Shown here one piece after another: positions 1 through 10,995 of a stretch of 64,000 nucleotides of DNA (positions are counted from its first letter, which is position 1; every line of letters starts with the position of its first letter). Below the pieces are notes generated by a model. It made no database searches, had not been told where the DNA came from, and saw nothing but the letters and a program-made list of their open reading frames with translations. This DNA is from Hygrocybe punicea (taxonomy: Eukaryota > Basidiomycota > Agaricomycetes > Agaricales > Hygrophoraceae): NCBI GenBank assembly GCA_963556145.1, contig OY744468.1:5332001-5396000 (forward strand). The letters are read 5' to 3'. A program made the translations under genes and the position numbers.

Positions 1-1322
1 CTGGGCTGGGAGGATGTTGGGAAGGTATTGGCCAGGGATAATTGGCACGTCAGCATCGGCTACTGCATAGAGCATTGCCTATGCTGAGAAGGCAATTGCC
101 GGACTCTGCCAAGGAAAAACAAAAAAGTGCTGTATGTGTTGTACTAGCTTGACGTCTTTGAGATTACATTGTGGTGAACTCAGATTGCAGAAGGGAGAGG
201 GAAGCACAAGATAGGATAACTACTTTTGTAGGGATCAGAGAAGCAGGAAGGGAGAGAAGGATGAAGAGAGGGGTTGGGTGAAAGCCAAGAGGCTTCCCAG
301 CCCCGGAAAGAGTGATTCTGGCCTGTGGGAAGGAACTGGTGTGAGCAGCAAAACCCAAGGCTTGATAGGAGGGCGATGACGCGACGGGTGAACATCGGTT
401 CCCATGTTTTAGGAGGCGGCTGGAAGGAGAGGGACTCACAAACGTTAACGGACTGGGGGCATTGTGAGGTGATGTAGAGGGTCGACATCCCTCTGAGTCC
501 GTATCCTCGATATATCACGAATCCGGACGAACCCGATGCCTCTATTCAACTCGCATTCGAACCCGACGCAACCCGACATGACGTGACGTGACCCAACATG
601 ACCGATGTAACCCAACACATGCCACCTTTGTCACAGCCGCTTTCAGACCAAATCCGGCAGCCTCAAACGCCTCGGAGTTCCAATTCCAGGAGATGGATCT
701 CTTCGGACTCAATCCCCGACTTCGGATTTACCTTATTTATGCATCCCCTCATCCTTTCAGAGATATGTAGGACTTTCTAGATCTTTTCCTTGCATATTCG
801 TTTTCCCCTCCATTTTCTTGTCTTCGTCGCATTGCAACCCCCCTTTCCACATCTCCATTTCATCTTTTCTTTGTAGTTTCTATTGGCTGAAGTAGACATG
901 TCCGAAAGTAGCTACACACACATGTACTATAAAAACGGTCCCCGACAACCGTACAAAAAGAAGATACCCTTAGTCCCCGTTTCCCTCATAGTCAGAATCC
1001 TTTTAATCCCTTCAAATGCTCGTCCACGTAGACCCTTAGCTTTCTATAGTTCACCTCGTTATCTTTATCACTGTTCCTGTATATTTGTTCATCATTTCCG
1101 ACCCGACCCGACCCGACCCGCCGTACCCGACATTGTTGGCATCATCAGGTTCTTTATTATTTGTCCGTTTTCACTCCGTTCATTGCCGGATTCGTCATTA
1201 TTAGTCCAGTTTTACGTGGCGGCTTTACTTTTACTAACATTCCCTTCCTTTTACTACTATTCCCGACACTGATTTATCCAGTCACTTCTACGCTGACACC
1301 CACTGGTTAGGATCTTTATTTA
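1..1322. other. Unassigned left flank, no supported gene
   Basis: No reading frame here shows family motifs or a convincing exon chain. The stretch holds a short tandem run of CCCGA units near 1100-1131 and looser CCGA-rich sequence near 545-600. Such repeats occur at the ends of hAT-like elements elsewhere in the window, but I could not pair terminal repeats or find a target duplication here. Part of it is probably the 3' flank of the DIRS-like element that ends its recombinase at 1323. Confidence 0.4.
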
Positions 1323-1635
1323 TCAATATAGTTCCGAAGCCACCAAGAACCCGCATCTACAGCGAATGAAGCCTTCATGTAGGGCAGGGGATGCCTGCAT
1401 ATACGGCGCCATGATTTGGGCATGTTTCCGCAGATAGAGGAGAAAGGCATCACTGGCCCAGCAACCTTTGGCCCTCATTACATCGAAGGGGACGCCTCGG
1501 AGTAGGTATTCAAGGGTTGATCCGATGCGGATGCCATGGCCTTGGAGGGGGTCCACATTCAAGTTGCGGGCAGCCTTGGCCAGGCGTTCTAGCATCTTGG
1601 TTCTTGTGAGGGCCCGGAAGCCCTTGCCGTAGCAG

Positions 1636-1792
1636 TGTAGTAGGTGTCCCTGACCTGTCACGTGACCCAATTCCCACGGTTGATTGTAGTCAGTAGCTGA
1701 TCTGATGTAGTAGACAGTCCTCATCCTAGTCTTTCCGGGCTTTCCAGCTAGACTCCGTCGGAGAGTCCCTCAGCAGCCTCCAACCCTCTCCA
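1636..1792 (+). repeat. Left LTR of gypsy-like element
   Basis: 157 bp, TG...CA bounded, four mismatches to the right LTR. Two of the four are at CpG sites. The small divergence suggests a fairly recent insertion. Confidence 0.85.
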
Positions 1793-1795
1793 ACA

Positions 1796-1819
1796 TGGTG
1801 ATGAGAGCGGATTTGAACC
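1796..1819 (+). other. tRNA primer-binding site of gypsy-like element
   Basis: TGGTGATGAGAGCGG, continuing into GATTTGAACC, is the reverse complement of a tRNA 3' end: CCA tail, acceptor stem and a T-arm-like GGTTCAAATC. It starts three bases after the left LTR. Complementarity reaching into the T arm is longer than the usual minimum. Which tRNA is used cannot be told from this sequence alone. Confidence 0.75.
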
Positions 1820-2043
1820 CTGCCAACAATTTCCTGTGATCTCCCAGCTTTCTGCCCTTTTCTGGCCCTTTTCTGCACTTTTTCGAGCCCCAGAACATTT
1901 CTGAGCACCAAGAACCAAGTCCTTTTATTATCCAAGAACTGACAACTTTCAGAACTTCAAGCACCAAGCACCAAGAACTTTCAGAACCTGAGTACCGAGA
2001 ACCGAGAACCGAGCACCGAGACTTTTCACATTTTTATTTCGAC

Positions 2044-3070
2044 ATGACAAAAAAGAAAACCACAAAAAAATCTTCAGCTCCTCCAGTTCAATGCGAGCCG
2101 ACACCCGCTACCCCAAGTCCACTTCAGGAAAAACGACGGACGACAGCCTCAGCCGTATAGCCAACACATTCATGGCTCCGGACGTCTTTATGTCCGACGG
2201 CGGCTCCCACTTCGACTGTGATGCGGTGCATGACCACTGTGCTGACATGGGTACTAAGCATCACGTTGTAGCCACCTACTCCCCGTGGATCAATGGCCTC
2301 ATAGAGGGCTACAACAAAATCTTACTGAATACCCTTAAGCGTCTGTGCACCCCTGGCCTCGGTGAGGACAACTACGACCAGATGGCAATGAAGGACATCC
2401 CAAAGAACTGGCCAGACCACCTCGATGCGGCCGTGAAGGCATTATCCGATCGCATACTACCCTCACTCAAGTTCTCGCCCAACAAGCTCCTCTTCGCGCT
2501 TCCCATAGACACACCAGCTGCCGAGGACCCTGCAACAATCCCTCTGGCCTCCGAGACTGATGTGGCAATTCATATGGCATACACGGACCAGCTACGGCTG
2601 GACGGCTGGTCCTGCGCAGTGGACCACACAGCTTGCCGGAAAGCTATCTTCGACGCGAAGGTCCTCAGTCGGGCCCCAAGAGAAGTTATATTTAAAACTG
2701 GTCAACTCGTTCAAGTGTATCGCAGCGATCTGATCAATGTATTTTCCAGTGAACACAAACTCATGCCCTTCTGGTCTCCCCCACGCCGCGTTGTAGCACA
2801 CATCCGCAACTCATACACTCTGGAAACTATGGATGGCACCTCACTCAACAGCACCTTCAATGCCAGAAGACTTAGGCCTTTCGAGCCCAAACATGGCACC
2901 AAGATGGCGCAGGATGAGGTCTCGAGACTGGCAGACGGAGAGGATGGAGAGCCGATGGAGTCAGACACCAGGGACACCGACGACTTTCCCTTCAACGATC
3001 CCATGGAGGCAGCGGAGGAGGCTTGCCTTGCTGCTAGCGACGAGGGCGTCGCTAAAGAAGGGGGGGCACT
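2044..3070 (+). pseudogene. Gag start fused by deletion to integrase C-terminal half (gypsy-like)
   Basis: ATG at 2044 opens a lysine-rich gag-type start (MTKKKTTKKSSAPPV) that runs into a stop near 2160. A second frame, open from about 2100 to the right LTR, encodes the integrase core from SGKTTDDSLSRI. It has the catalytic box region MSDGGSHFD, the glutamate region GLIEGYNK, and a chromatin-end region with FNARRLRPFEP. The two do not share a frame, so the junction near 2110-2130 marks a deletion of several kilobases. The first catalytic aspartate of the DDE triad is missing. The polypurine tract AAAGAAGGGGGGG ends just before 3071. Confidence 0.75.
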
Positions 3071-3227
3071 TGTAGTAGGTGTCCCTGACCTGTCACGTGA
3101 CTCAATTCCCACGGTTGATTGTAGTCAGTGGCTGATCTGATGTAGTAGACAGTCCTCATCCTAGTCTTTCCGGGCTTTCCAGCTAGACTCTGTCGGAGAG
3201 TCCCTCAGCAGCCTCCGACCCTCTCCA
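3071..3227 (+). repeat. Right LTR of gypsy-like element
   Basis: Copy of 1636-1792, preceded by a G-rich polypurine tract. A hAT-type MITE and its duplication lie directly after its end. Confidence 0.85.
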
Positions 3228-3235
3228 GCGGTAGG

Positions 3236-3538
3236 TAGTGTATTGCACGGGTAACCCCCGGGTATTTTTGGCTGTACCCGTACCCGCACCCGTTGTACCC
3301 GCGGGTTGTACCCGTCATTTTAAGCCCGGGATCGTCCAAAACGGTCAAGTATTGAGCTAGATATGCTCAAAATACCTCATTGGAGTATTTTGAGCATATC
3401 TAGCTCAATACTTGACCGTTTTGGACGATCCCGGGCTTAAAAAAAAGCTGGCGGGTCCAGGAATCCGTACCCGTACCCTACCCGTACCCGTACCCGTGGC
3501 AAAACCCGCGGGTTTACCCGTACCCGTGCAATACACTA
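3236..3538. mobile_element. hAT-type MITE with central hairpin
   Basis: A 303-bp element starts TAGTGTATTGCACGGGTA and ends with the inverted copy. It is flanked by the perfect 8-bp direct repeat GCGGTAGG at 3228-3235 and 3539-3546. An 8-bp duplication and a TAGNG terminus are hAT hallmarks. ACCCGT repeats line both ends. The middle is a near-perfect hairpin with arms of about 52 bp around 3330-3440 and a loop of about nine bases. There is no coding capacity. The left duplication overlaps the gypsy target duplication, so it landed after the LTR element. Confidence 0.88.
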
Positions 3539-4572
3539 GCGGTAGGCAAAGAGCGGGCCGTTGGCAGGGGGTTGGTTTATCTGCAAGTGGTTGGCCAGGG
3601 CAGCTTCAGGGTCAGAGGGCCCAAGTTGTTTGGCCCAGAAGACATCCTCTCCCATGGCTGAGGTTTTTGTGCGAGGAATGTGGAAGGATGTCATTTGCAG
3701 GTTATTGTGGTCATGGACAGAAGATACATGTGCAGGGGTGATGTGGAGCTGTGAAAGGACCCTGGTTTGAGGTTTTTCACAGTGAACTCACCGAGGTGGG
3801 CAGCCGAGTAAAAGGTGGTCATGAGGCAGGCAAAGACAGCGGCATCAAGGGGAACTGACAAGGAGAGGTCCAAGCCAAGGGCCACAATGTAATCAACCAT
3901 GAAAGGGAGACGGGGCTTCCTCCTAGAGGATGCGGGGCGGAGGGCTATAGCAGCCTTTAGGATGCCCTGGGTCTCGAATTCATTTGGGTGCCAAGGGATG
4001 CCATGGATTATATGCCAGGCCCATACCCCGTAGAGGTAATTCCCAATTGACTTGGCAGCGTAAGAGCCTGTTAGAGTGGCGGTGAAGGCTGATAGGAGAA
4101 CTGCACTGGCAGGGGCACGTTGACTTTCTGGGAGACTCTTCTCATCACAGAAGACGTGGAACAGGAGGAGGCTGGTGCCATATGTTTGCCGGGTGCTTTC
4201 GGCCCAAGTGTGTTCAAGGACATCCGCAATGCAGGTGAGGTCCTCTGGGGCCAGGTTTGTGGGGACACCCTGGTCGTCTAAGATGGTGCGGGCCTGGGGG
4301 GGGCGCCAGATTCGGAGGCAGTCCCGGGCAAGGCAATGAGGACGAAGGTGAGAGGGTGAGGGGACCAGGCCAGGGCAATAGGCAGAGGGGGCAGGGGGGC
4401 GGGAGACATGGGAAGCAAGGGGGAAGTTCCAAGCTGGCCGGTTTTTGGAGGGGGTTCCCTTCCCTGTGCCAGACCGTTGCTTGCTGCTTGAGAGTGGGGG
4501 GGCACTGGGGTTGAGGGGGGTGGCGGCAGGGAGGGGTGTTGGAGCAGGGTGGAGAGGAGACCAGGACTCACG

Positions 4573-6465
4573 TCAAGGAATGGGTGTGTCGAAGTTGACA
4601 ATGAAGGGGGTGATCTCAGCTGGGATGTCAAGGGGGGGAAGCAGGAGGGTGAGAGGGGGGTAGATCCCTCTGGAAGGTGGGTCAGTGGGGTTGTCTCCGC
4701 TGGGCACATATCTCAAGTGGATAGAGTAGGCCGGGGCAGCTGTGGAGGAGAGAATCCTCTTGAAGACCCCATTGATTTGAGGGTTGCGGCTCCGGCCTCT
4801 CCACCAGCCCTGGACAACCCCAAGGTTGTCACCGAAGACCCTGAAGTGAGTGCCTGGAGGATTGCTGGCGACAATGTATCACACCAGGAGTTCAAAGCCG
4901 ACTGCTTCAGCCCAGCTGATGTCCCTGTTGTCATGTTTCCAGCCTGAAAGCAGGCGCCAAGCACGCCAATGGGGTCCAATTGTGACTCCAATGCCTGAGG
5001 AGCTGGCATCGGAGTAGGCATTGAGGTCGATGACAGGAATGGGACTGGGGATGGGGCGGGAGACGTCAGGCTGGGAGAGAGTGTGGGACCACCAGCGGAG
5101 GTCATCTGTAGTGCCCCAAGGGGGAGTGTGCGGCTTGAAAGGATTGTCATGGAAGATCCCCAGCATGGCCTCCAGGTTGGCGAGGTAAGCGCGTCCCATT
5201 GGGATGACGAGGCTGGCATGGAGAAGCTTGCCAAAAAGCTTCTGGACATCTTCAAGGACATGCGTCGGGTCTTTCTCCCAAAGGGTGATTGCGGCCAGGT
5301 ACTTCTCCTTCTTTTTAGAAGGGATGGCGACTGAGCGGAGCTCCAGGTCCCAAGAGAAGCCAATGAAGGGGACCACCGAGTTGAAGGGGATGTCCTTGGA
5401 AGCCTCCCAAGGGATGCCCAGTATCTTAGAGATGGAGTCAATGTCGTCCAGGCAATAAGAGAAGGCGGAGTCGGGGAGTGAGCGGGGAGAGGAGGCCGAG
5501 AGGTCTTGGATGAGGAAGGAGGCATCCTCGTCGAATTCCTCAGGGGAGTCATCAGGCATGGTGGCACCCTGGTACCAAAAGCGGCCGCCGGAGTGGATAT
5601 GGCCCCCATTTTCCAAGATGCTGGCATTCCAGCCCCAGTGCTGCTCATTGTAGGGGGCAATGTGCTCACAGCGGATGCGGAAAAAGATGTGGTCATCGCT
5701 CCACTTTGAGATGGGGCCGATCCCCTGGGCACGGAAGAGTTCGGTGCCGGCATCGCCCAGCTTGCCATGGTTGCCTGAGGATGAGGAGAGTCCGAAGCAG
5801 CTACAGGTGTCAATATTAAAGGCATCAGGGCCAGGGAGGCGGAGCACAAGGCCGGGCCATTGGGAGGGGAGGATTGGGACAGTTCGGTGTGCTTCGGCGA
5901 TGTCTCGTACAGCAGCCTGGGAGCCTGGGGGGAGGCAGGTGATGAGGAGGCAAATTGTAGCGAAGGTACCCCAGGTGCAGGGGAATTGGTCTGAGTCAAT
6001 TGCAGAGTTGATTGAGGATCTTGCGGCAGAGGGTTTCAATGGGAAAGAAAGATTCTGTACCATCCGAAATGACTCTTTGCCGGTTTTGGGGGTGAGGGAG
6101 AGCAGAGAGCTCTGAAAAGGACCAATGAGGTCCTCCACTTCGGCCTGAGAGAAAGGGCCAAAGTGTCATTCTCAGGCATACTCCTTGGCAATGATGGCTG
6201 AGAATTCAGCTGCATGTAGGGCGATGGTGGGACTGTTGGCCGGCGCAAAGGTGGTGAAGATGGGAGGGATGCCTGTGTCAAAGCCAAATTGGATAAGGTG
6301 AGGGAGGGTGGGGTATTTGTGTAACAAGTTTGCCTCTGTGAGGAGGCGGAGCCAGGCGCTGGCGATGTAGGGGGTTTTTGGGTTAGATTTTCTGGCCATG
6401 AGGGCAGCCCTGGGCTCCATGTGCTCTGCTGCTGCAACCGGAGCACTCATGGCGGTTGGGGTGGG
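4573..6465 (-). pseudogene. Reverse transcriptase-RNase H of DIRS-like element 1
   Basis: The frame contains GPFQSSLLSLTPK, a palm-domain motif KWSDDHIFF (a SDD form of the RT catalytic box) and an RNase H region beginning DLNAYSDASSSGIGV. The RNase H continues past a stop with FGDNLGVVQGWW and YVPSGDNPTDPPSRG. Three in-frame TGA codons break it, at 6172-6174, 6166-6168 and 4879-4881. The last sits where relatives have arginine, so all three are readily explained as CGA to TGA. The natural stop is the TGA at 4573-4575, just upstream of the recombinase frame. The upstream part overlaps the end of gag in another frame, so the start is approximate. It would copy element RNA into DNA. Confidence 0.82.
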
Positions 6466-7883
6466 AGGGGTTGGGGCAGCCTCGGGGGAGTTGCCAGTCT
6501 GAGCAGAGGACCAAGCCATTGGGATTGATGAGGTGGCCTTGGTCATTGCGACGGCAGTGGATATGGGAGTTGTCCCAAAGCTGAGTTGCCTTGCAGTGGA
6601 GAGTGTCGTGGCGGTACCGTCCGAGGCAAAGGGTGCACACCGAGGGCGCGAGTTTGGGTGCACCCCCCTGAAAAACCTGATGGGAGGAGGAGGCTCCTCT
6701 AGGGGCGGGGGAGCGCTGGCGAGGCCTGCAGGGGGGAGGCGATCTGGAGCGGGAGTGACAGCCTCACCCTGCAGCGGAGGGGTTGCCTTGGCGGCCTCTA
6801 GGGGGAGAGTGCGGGCGCGATCTGACCTGGAGGCAGAAGGGTTAGCAGTGTGAAGCAAATCCTTGAAGCAGAGCGAAGCAGGGGAGGGCCAAAGGCTGGG
6901 CATGCAGAGGTGCAGCACACAGGGTGGGGCAGGGTGCAGCATGAAGTGAAGCGAAGCGGGTGTGCTGGGGCACGAAGCAGAAGAGGGGGGAAAGGGGACT
7001 GACCTCGCGAAGAGAAGCTAGGCAGTCCAAGTGAAAGTTTTCGCGAGTGATTTTTGCAAGGAGGTCGTTGTCGATGAGGCCAATATTGAAGCCAGCGTCT
7101 TTCTGTTCCAAGGCTGCATGCCATTCCCGGTGGGCTTGGGCTTGGTATATTAAGAGGATGCGGTGGCTGTCTGACTGGGCTTGCAGTTCATGGGCATATA
7201 GCTTGTACCAGAAGATGGAGAGCGCATCTGTGGCGGCCTCGGGCCAGTGGAGTTGGCGTTGGTGGCGGAGCATGAGGGTGCTGGCAATCTCCATTTGGTC
7301 CCAGGACAGGTCTTCGTCTCTCAGGGCTTTGCGGGATGCACAGATGGAGGAAACTGGCTTGAGGACCATGAGGTCAGCCTCAGATCTGGTAATGCCGAAG
7401 GTGTCATCCGCTGCTGAGCGTTGGGTTATGGCAGCCTCATTGCAGCCTTCAGGGGTGAAATACCAGAGTTCGACATATTTGAACTTCCGGAGGCGCTTGA
7501 GGGCATAAGGGGAGGGGCATTGGGAGACGTTCGCACTGATTGACTTGGTTACGTTGAACGTATGCATTTTGGGTTTTTTCTTTTCTGCCTCCCTGAGCTC
7601 CTCGGCAGCCTCCTTGTCTAGGAATCCTGGCCTGAGCGGCAGCCAATGCCTCCTGGGCTGCTAAAGTGGCAATGTCATCTACCAGTTGGTCGGCTTGGAG
7701 CTGAGCATCCCAGGTGGCCTTCTTGGTGTTGTTTTGGGCTGTCCAGGAAGCGGTGAGGTTGAGAGCGGCCTGGTCGGCTGTGATGCCTGTAGCAAGGGCA
7801 ATGGTGTTTTGAATGTCGAGAAAATCTTCTGAGTCGAAATCAGGGCAGATTTGAAGGTTTGGGTCAGAGTCAATGCGGGGCAT
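6383..7883 (-). pseudogene. Gag-like protein of DIRS-like element 1
   Basis: The first ATG on the minus strand is at 7883 (protein begins MPRIDSDPNLQ). After about 85 residues the frame shifts by one base near 7630-7640. It then continues with EELREAEKKKPKM and the conserved core KYVELWYFTPEGC, reaching the cysteine-rich segments CTLCLGRYRHDTLHC and CSGCSSRAHGAQGC near 6640-6420, which look like zinc knuckles. The ATG at 7567 is therefore internal to the ancestral gene. The protein would be the nucleocapsid-like component of the element. The frameshift makes this copy a pseudogene. The stretch between the core and the zinc knuckles, about 6650-7000, is low-complexity and may carry further frame changes. 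Confidence 0.7.
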
Positions 7884-7976
7884 TTGAGAACTATGAAGAA
7901 AACGAGCCACAACGACAGTGACAGTGAGGGCACAGAGCGCTGACTCTGTGTCACACCTGTCACTCGCTCAGAGACC

Positions 7977-10428
7977 CACCTGACCTTCCCACACTACAAG
8001 CCTTATAATAGTGGTTGAACACGTGTCTCAACCACTATTATAAGGCTCTAAAGTCTTAAAACCGCCGATCCGGCCATAAATCAGTCTCCACCCTAGCTTC
8101 AGTATAAGTCTTATTAGTAGTTATTAGTAGCGTATACTAGTAATGTAGTAGTGTCCTAAATACGGTAATAACCCGTTTGGGAACGTCAGGTCCGGTCAGG
8201 AACAAGGGCGCTGATGGGCTCAGGCTTTCCTGTCACCGTTGCCATGGCCCCGCCCATCACTCACAGGCATACGCGCTCGTCGTCGTCGACATTGTGCACA
8301 ACAACTTCACTATCCCGCCATCTTTTCTTGTGGAATTTTTTACATATCATAGATATATTCTTATAAATACTGTATATAGACAAATATACATGAAAATAAA
8401 CGAAATAAAAGAGAAATAAAAGAAATAATAAAAAATGATACATGGGGCGCTGCCGACGAACCGGTGGGTACTCACCTTCACAGAGGCGCCGGATTGGGTC
8501 TGAAATTGGTGGTGAAGGGTGCTGGAGGGTGGGCGATGGGAGGGAGGGACGCTGGGGGCCGGGGAAGGGTGCATGGAGAGGGGGGTGGCAATGGGTGGCA
8601 AGGAAAGGTCCAGGAAGCGAGGTGGTTGGGGGAAACGGAGAGGGGATGGATGGGGGAGGGCTCCCGGCCCCAAACAAGCAGCGGGAAGGGGTAAGTACAT
8701 GGGGGAAAAGCAGGAGGGGGATGGGTACTTACCTGTACCATTAAGGCCCCCCACGGCCCCCTTTGCATTCCATCATCGATAAAAACAATGGGGAGTCATA
8801 TACGACGTCCCCGTGGTCCCCATAGTGGGTTTCGCCATCCAGATTGGTCCTGCCGTCGAGTTGCGCGAGGATGGTGGCAGAGGCGATGGCGGTTCCGATA
8901 TCTCAACAACAATGACAATGTTGACGACGCCTTCATCGTGGGCAACTCTCCACATCGCCCTCGTCGTCTTCGTCGCTGTGCGCCTGGTCCGCCGCCGCTG
9001 GTTTCGACGTTCGAGGCCATTGGTTGAAAAAGTCGGGCGTGCTCCTGCGGCTTTGAGGACGTCCAGGGTGGTGGTCTCGGTGCGAATCGTCACCGTTGTC
9101 GTCCTCCTCCTCGTTTCCGTCATTGTTGAGGTGGTGGGGAGCAGGAGTGTGGCGAATGGGGGTGGTGATGGTGGTGGAAGGTTGAAAGCCATGTGATCAC
9201 ACACTTGCCTTTTGCTACCACCAACTCGTCTCCCAACTCGCCTCCCGCCACGCTCCCACTACCCACCACCTCAACAATGACGGAAACAAGGAGGAGGATG
9301 ACAACAGCAACAATTCGCACCGAGACCACCACCCCAGACGTCCTCAAAGCCGCGCAGGAGTGCGCCCAACTTTTTCAACCAACGGTCTCAAACGTCGAAA
9401 CTAGCGGCGGCGGGTTTGGCGCACAGCGACGAAGATGACGAGGGCAATGTGGAGAGTCGCCCATGACGAAGGCGTCGTCAACAGCGGCGGTGTTGTCAAG
9501 ATATTACCACCACAACCGTCGGTGCCACCACCCTCACGCAACTCAATGGCGCAATCAATCTGGACCGCGACAACGATGGCAGGGACCATGGGGACGTCAT
9601 AGATGACGTCTCCATTGGATTTATCCATGGTGGATCGTGGGGAGGGCCGTGGGGAGCCCCAAGGGCATAGGTGAGTACCCACCCCCCTCCTGCTTTTTCC
9701 CCACGTACTTACCCCTTCCCGCCGCTCGTTTGGGGCCGGGAGCCCTCCCCCATCCATTCCCTCTCCGTTTCCCCCATCCGCCTCGCTTCCCGGCCCCTTC
9801 CTCGCCACCCATTGCCACCCCCCACTCCATGCACCCTTCCCCGGCCCCCAGCGTCCCTCCCTCCCATCACCCACCATACAGCACCCTTCACCACCAAGTT
9901 TAGACCACATCTGGCGCCTCCGTGAAGGTGAGTACCCACCGGTTCGTCAGCCGCGCCCCATGTATCATTTTTTATTATTGCTTTTATATCTCTTTTATTT
10001 TGGGTATTTCCATGTATATTAGTATTTATACAGCATGTAGAACAATATATCTATGATGTGTAAAAAATCCCGCAAGAAAAGACAGCAGGAGAGTGAAATA
10101 GTCGTGCTCAACGTCGTCGACGATGAGCGCGCATGCCAGTGGGTGATGGGCGGGGCCATCGCAACGGTGACAGGAAAGTCCGAGCCCATCAGCGCCCTTG
10201 TTCCTGACCGGAACTGACGTTCCCGAATGGGTTATTGCCGTATTTAGGACACTACTACATTACTAGTATATGCTACTAATAACTACTAATAAGACTTATA
10301 TACTGAAGCTAGGGTGGAGACTGATTTATGGCCGGATCGGCGGTTTTAAGACTTTAGAGCCTTATAATAGTGGTTGAGACACGTGTTCAACCACTATTAT
10401 AAGGCTTGTAGTGTGGGAAGGTCAGGTG
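7977..10428. mobile_element. 2.45-kb foldback element with 8-bp target duplication (hAT-like)
   Basis: The two halves are imperfect inverted copies of about 1.15 kb each, meeting around 9150-9250. The ends read CACCTGACCTTCCC and its complement. CAGAGACC flanks both sides (7969-7976 and 10429-10436), a perfect 8-bp duplication. Each arm carries, just inside the end, its own palindrome of about 48 bp (7999-8047 and 10360-10405) centred on a CACGTG-like core. No transposase frame is visible. The long frames on both strands are mirror images of one another in GC-rich repeats. The 8-bp duplication suggests hAT mobilisation, although the terminus is not the usual CAGGG/TAGNG. Confidence 0.85.
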
Positions 10429-10436
10429 CAGAGACC

Positions 10437-10995
10437 ATATCTTTTGTCACACTCCTACCTCGTTTAGACTTGAGCTTGCGAACTCGGATAAGATCTGAGA
10501 TCTCAGTGCCGAGTTGCCGCCAGGAACGTCCACAAGAAAGTAGGCAAGTGTTCTCTTACAATAAGCTCGAAATTCGGCAGCTGTACGCTGAACTACTCCC
10601 CACGGCACCCCCGCACTCCTGGATTCAGTCATCTTAGTCTAGTAGCACAAACACACCAACTAGCCATAACGTTATAACCTCACATGTTGGGTTTTGTGAG
10701 TTTGCCTGTTACCTTGCACCAGACTACCTTGTAAAATTCGTCGTTTATTAGTTTGATGACGAGCCAGCCTTGGCAGGGGTAAGGCAACTCTGTCCCTCTA
10801 TCCCATTGGATTAACACCCATATCGTTGACAGCTTTCAAGTTATGACAAGGCAATGATGCGCCGTCCCCCACCTTGTTTTTCAATAGAAATGCTTTCTCC
10901 AATAAATGACGGTGCGCCGGAATGAAAATATTTATTCCACTTGTAAATTCTGACCCATTCTTACCGTTATTCGCACAGGAGGGGAGTTGTATGGA
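10437..10995. other. DIRS leader remnant and 5' region of the PB1-domain gene
   Basis: The left part continues the DIRS-like leader interrupted by the foldback element. The right part should hold the promoter and 5' UTR of the next gene. A pyrimidine-rich stretch ending CGCACAG at 10978 looks like a splice acceptor, so a 5' exon may lie here. Joining the nearest upstream ATG exon creates a stop, so I left it out. Confidence 0.4.

Larger units (their letters stand above)
1636..3227 (+). mobile_element. Internally deleted Ty3/gypsy-like LTR element
   Basis: Two 157-bp direct repeats (1636-1792 and 3071-3227) begin TGTAGTAGGTG, end CTCTCCA and differ at only four positions. A tRNA-complementary primer-binding site follows the left repeat and a G-rich polypurine tract ends at the right one. 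Between them only a gag start (ATG at 2044) and the integrase C-terminal half remain. Protease, RT and RNase H are gone, so the copy is a deletion derivative of 1592 bp. It inserted into the tyrosine recombinase gene of the surrounding DIRS-like element. The flanking GCAG at 1632-1635 and GCGG at 3228-3231 fit a 4-bp target duplication with one CpG transition. Confidence 0.85.
1323..4510 (-). pseudogene. Tyrosine recombinase of DIRS-like element 1, split by insertions
   Basis: The gene reads from about 4510 down to 3539 and resumes at 1635-1323 once the inserted DNA is skipped. The N-terminal part has a core-binding-like helical region (frame near TWAESTRQTYG). The catalytic part keeps HGIRIG (the HxxR box), GCWASDAF and the tyrosine region LLYLRKHAQ. 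The first catalytic arginine lies in the segment FYSAAHLGEF. The family has an arginine where this copy has histidine, codon CAC, consistent with a CpG transition from CGC. Removing 1636-3538 together with one copy of the 4-bp duplication joins LFAYR to YGKGFRALTR in frame, so the gene was open when it was hit. It is now non-functional. Confidence 0.8.
1323..10436 (-). mobile_element. DIRS-like tyrosine-recombinase retrotransposon 1, decayed and nested
   Basis: Reading right to left, the minus strand encodes a gag-like protein (7883 to about 6383), reverse transcriptase with RNase H (about 6465-4573) and a tyrosine recombinase (about 4510-1323). This is the order of DIRS-like elements, which integrate with a tyrosine recombinase instead of a DDE integrase. 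The copy is interrupted twice: a gypsy-derived element plus a hAT MITE at 1636-3538 split the recombinase gene, and a foldback element at 7977-10428 sits in the 5' leader. The leader continues past 10436 for an unknown distance. In-frame stops and frameshifts show the copy is dead. I did not find its terminal repeats, so the outer ends are approximate. Confidence 0.8.

Noticed and set aside
2711..3112. 133-residue minus-strand frame opposite the integrase
   Set aside because: Antisense of the gypsy integrase tail; Ser-rich and without motif.
4713..5999. 428-residue minus-strand open frame
   Set aside because: It lies in another frame of the DIRS RT-RNase H region, is Ser/Pro/Thr-rich and has no motif. 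The overlapping frame carries the RT and RNase H signatures.
8261..9910. Several 80-170 residue open frames on both strands
   Set aside because: They are mirror images in the two arms of the foldback element and of low complexity, with no family motif.
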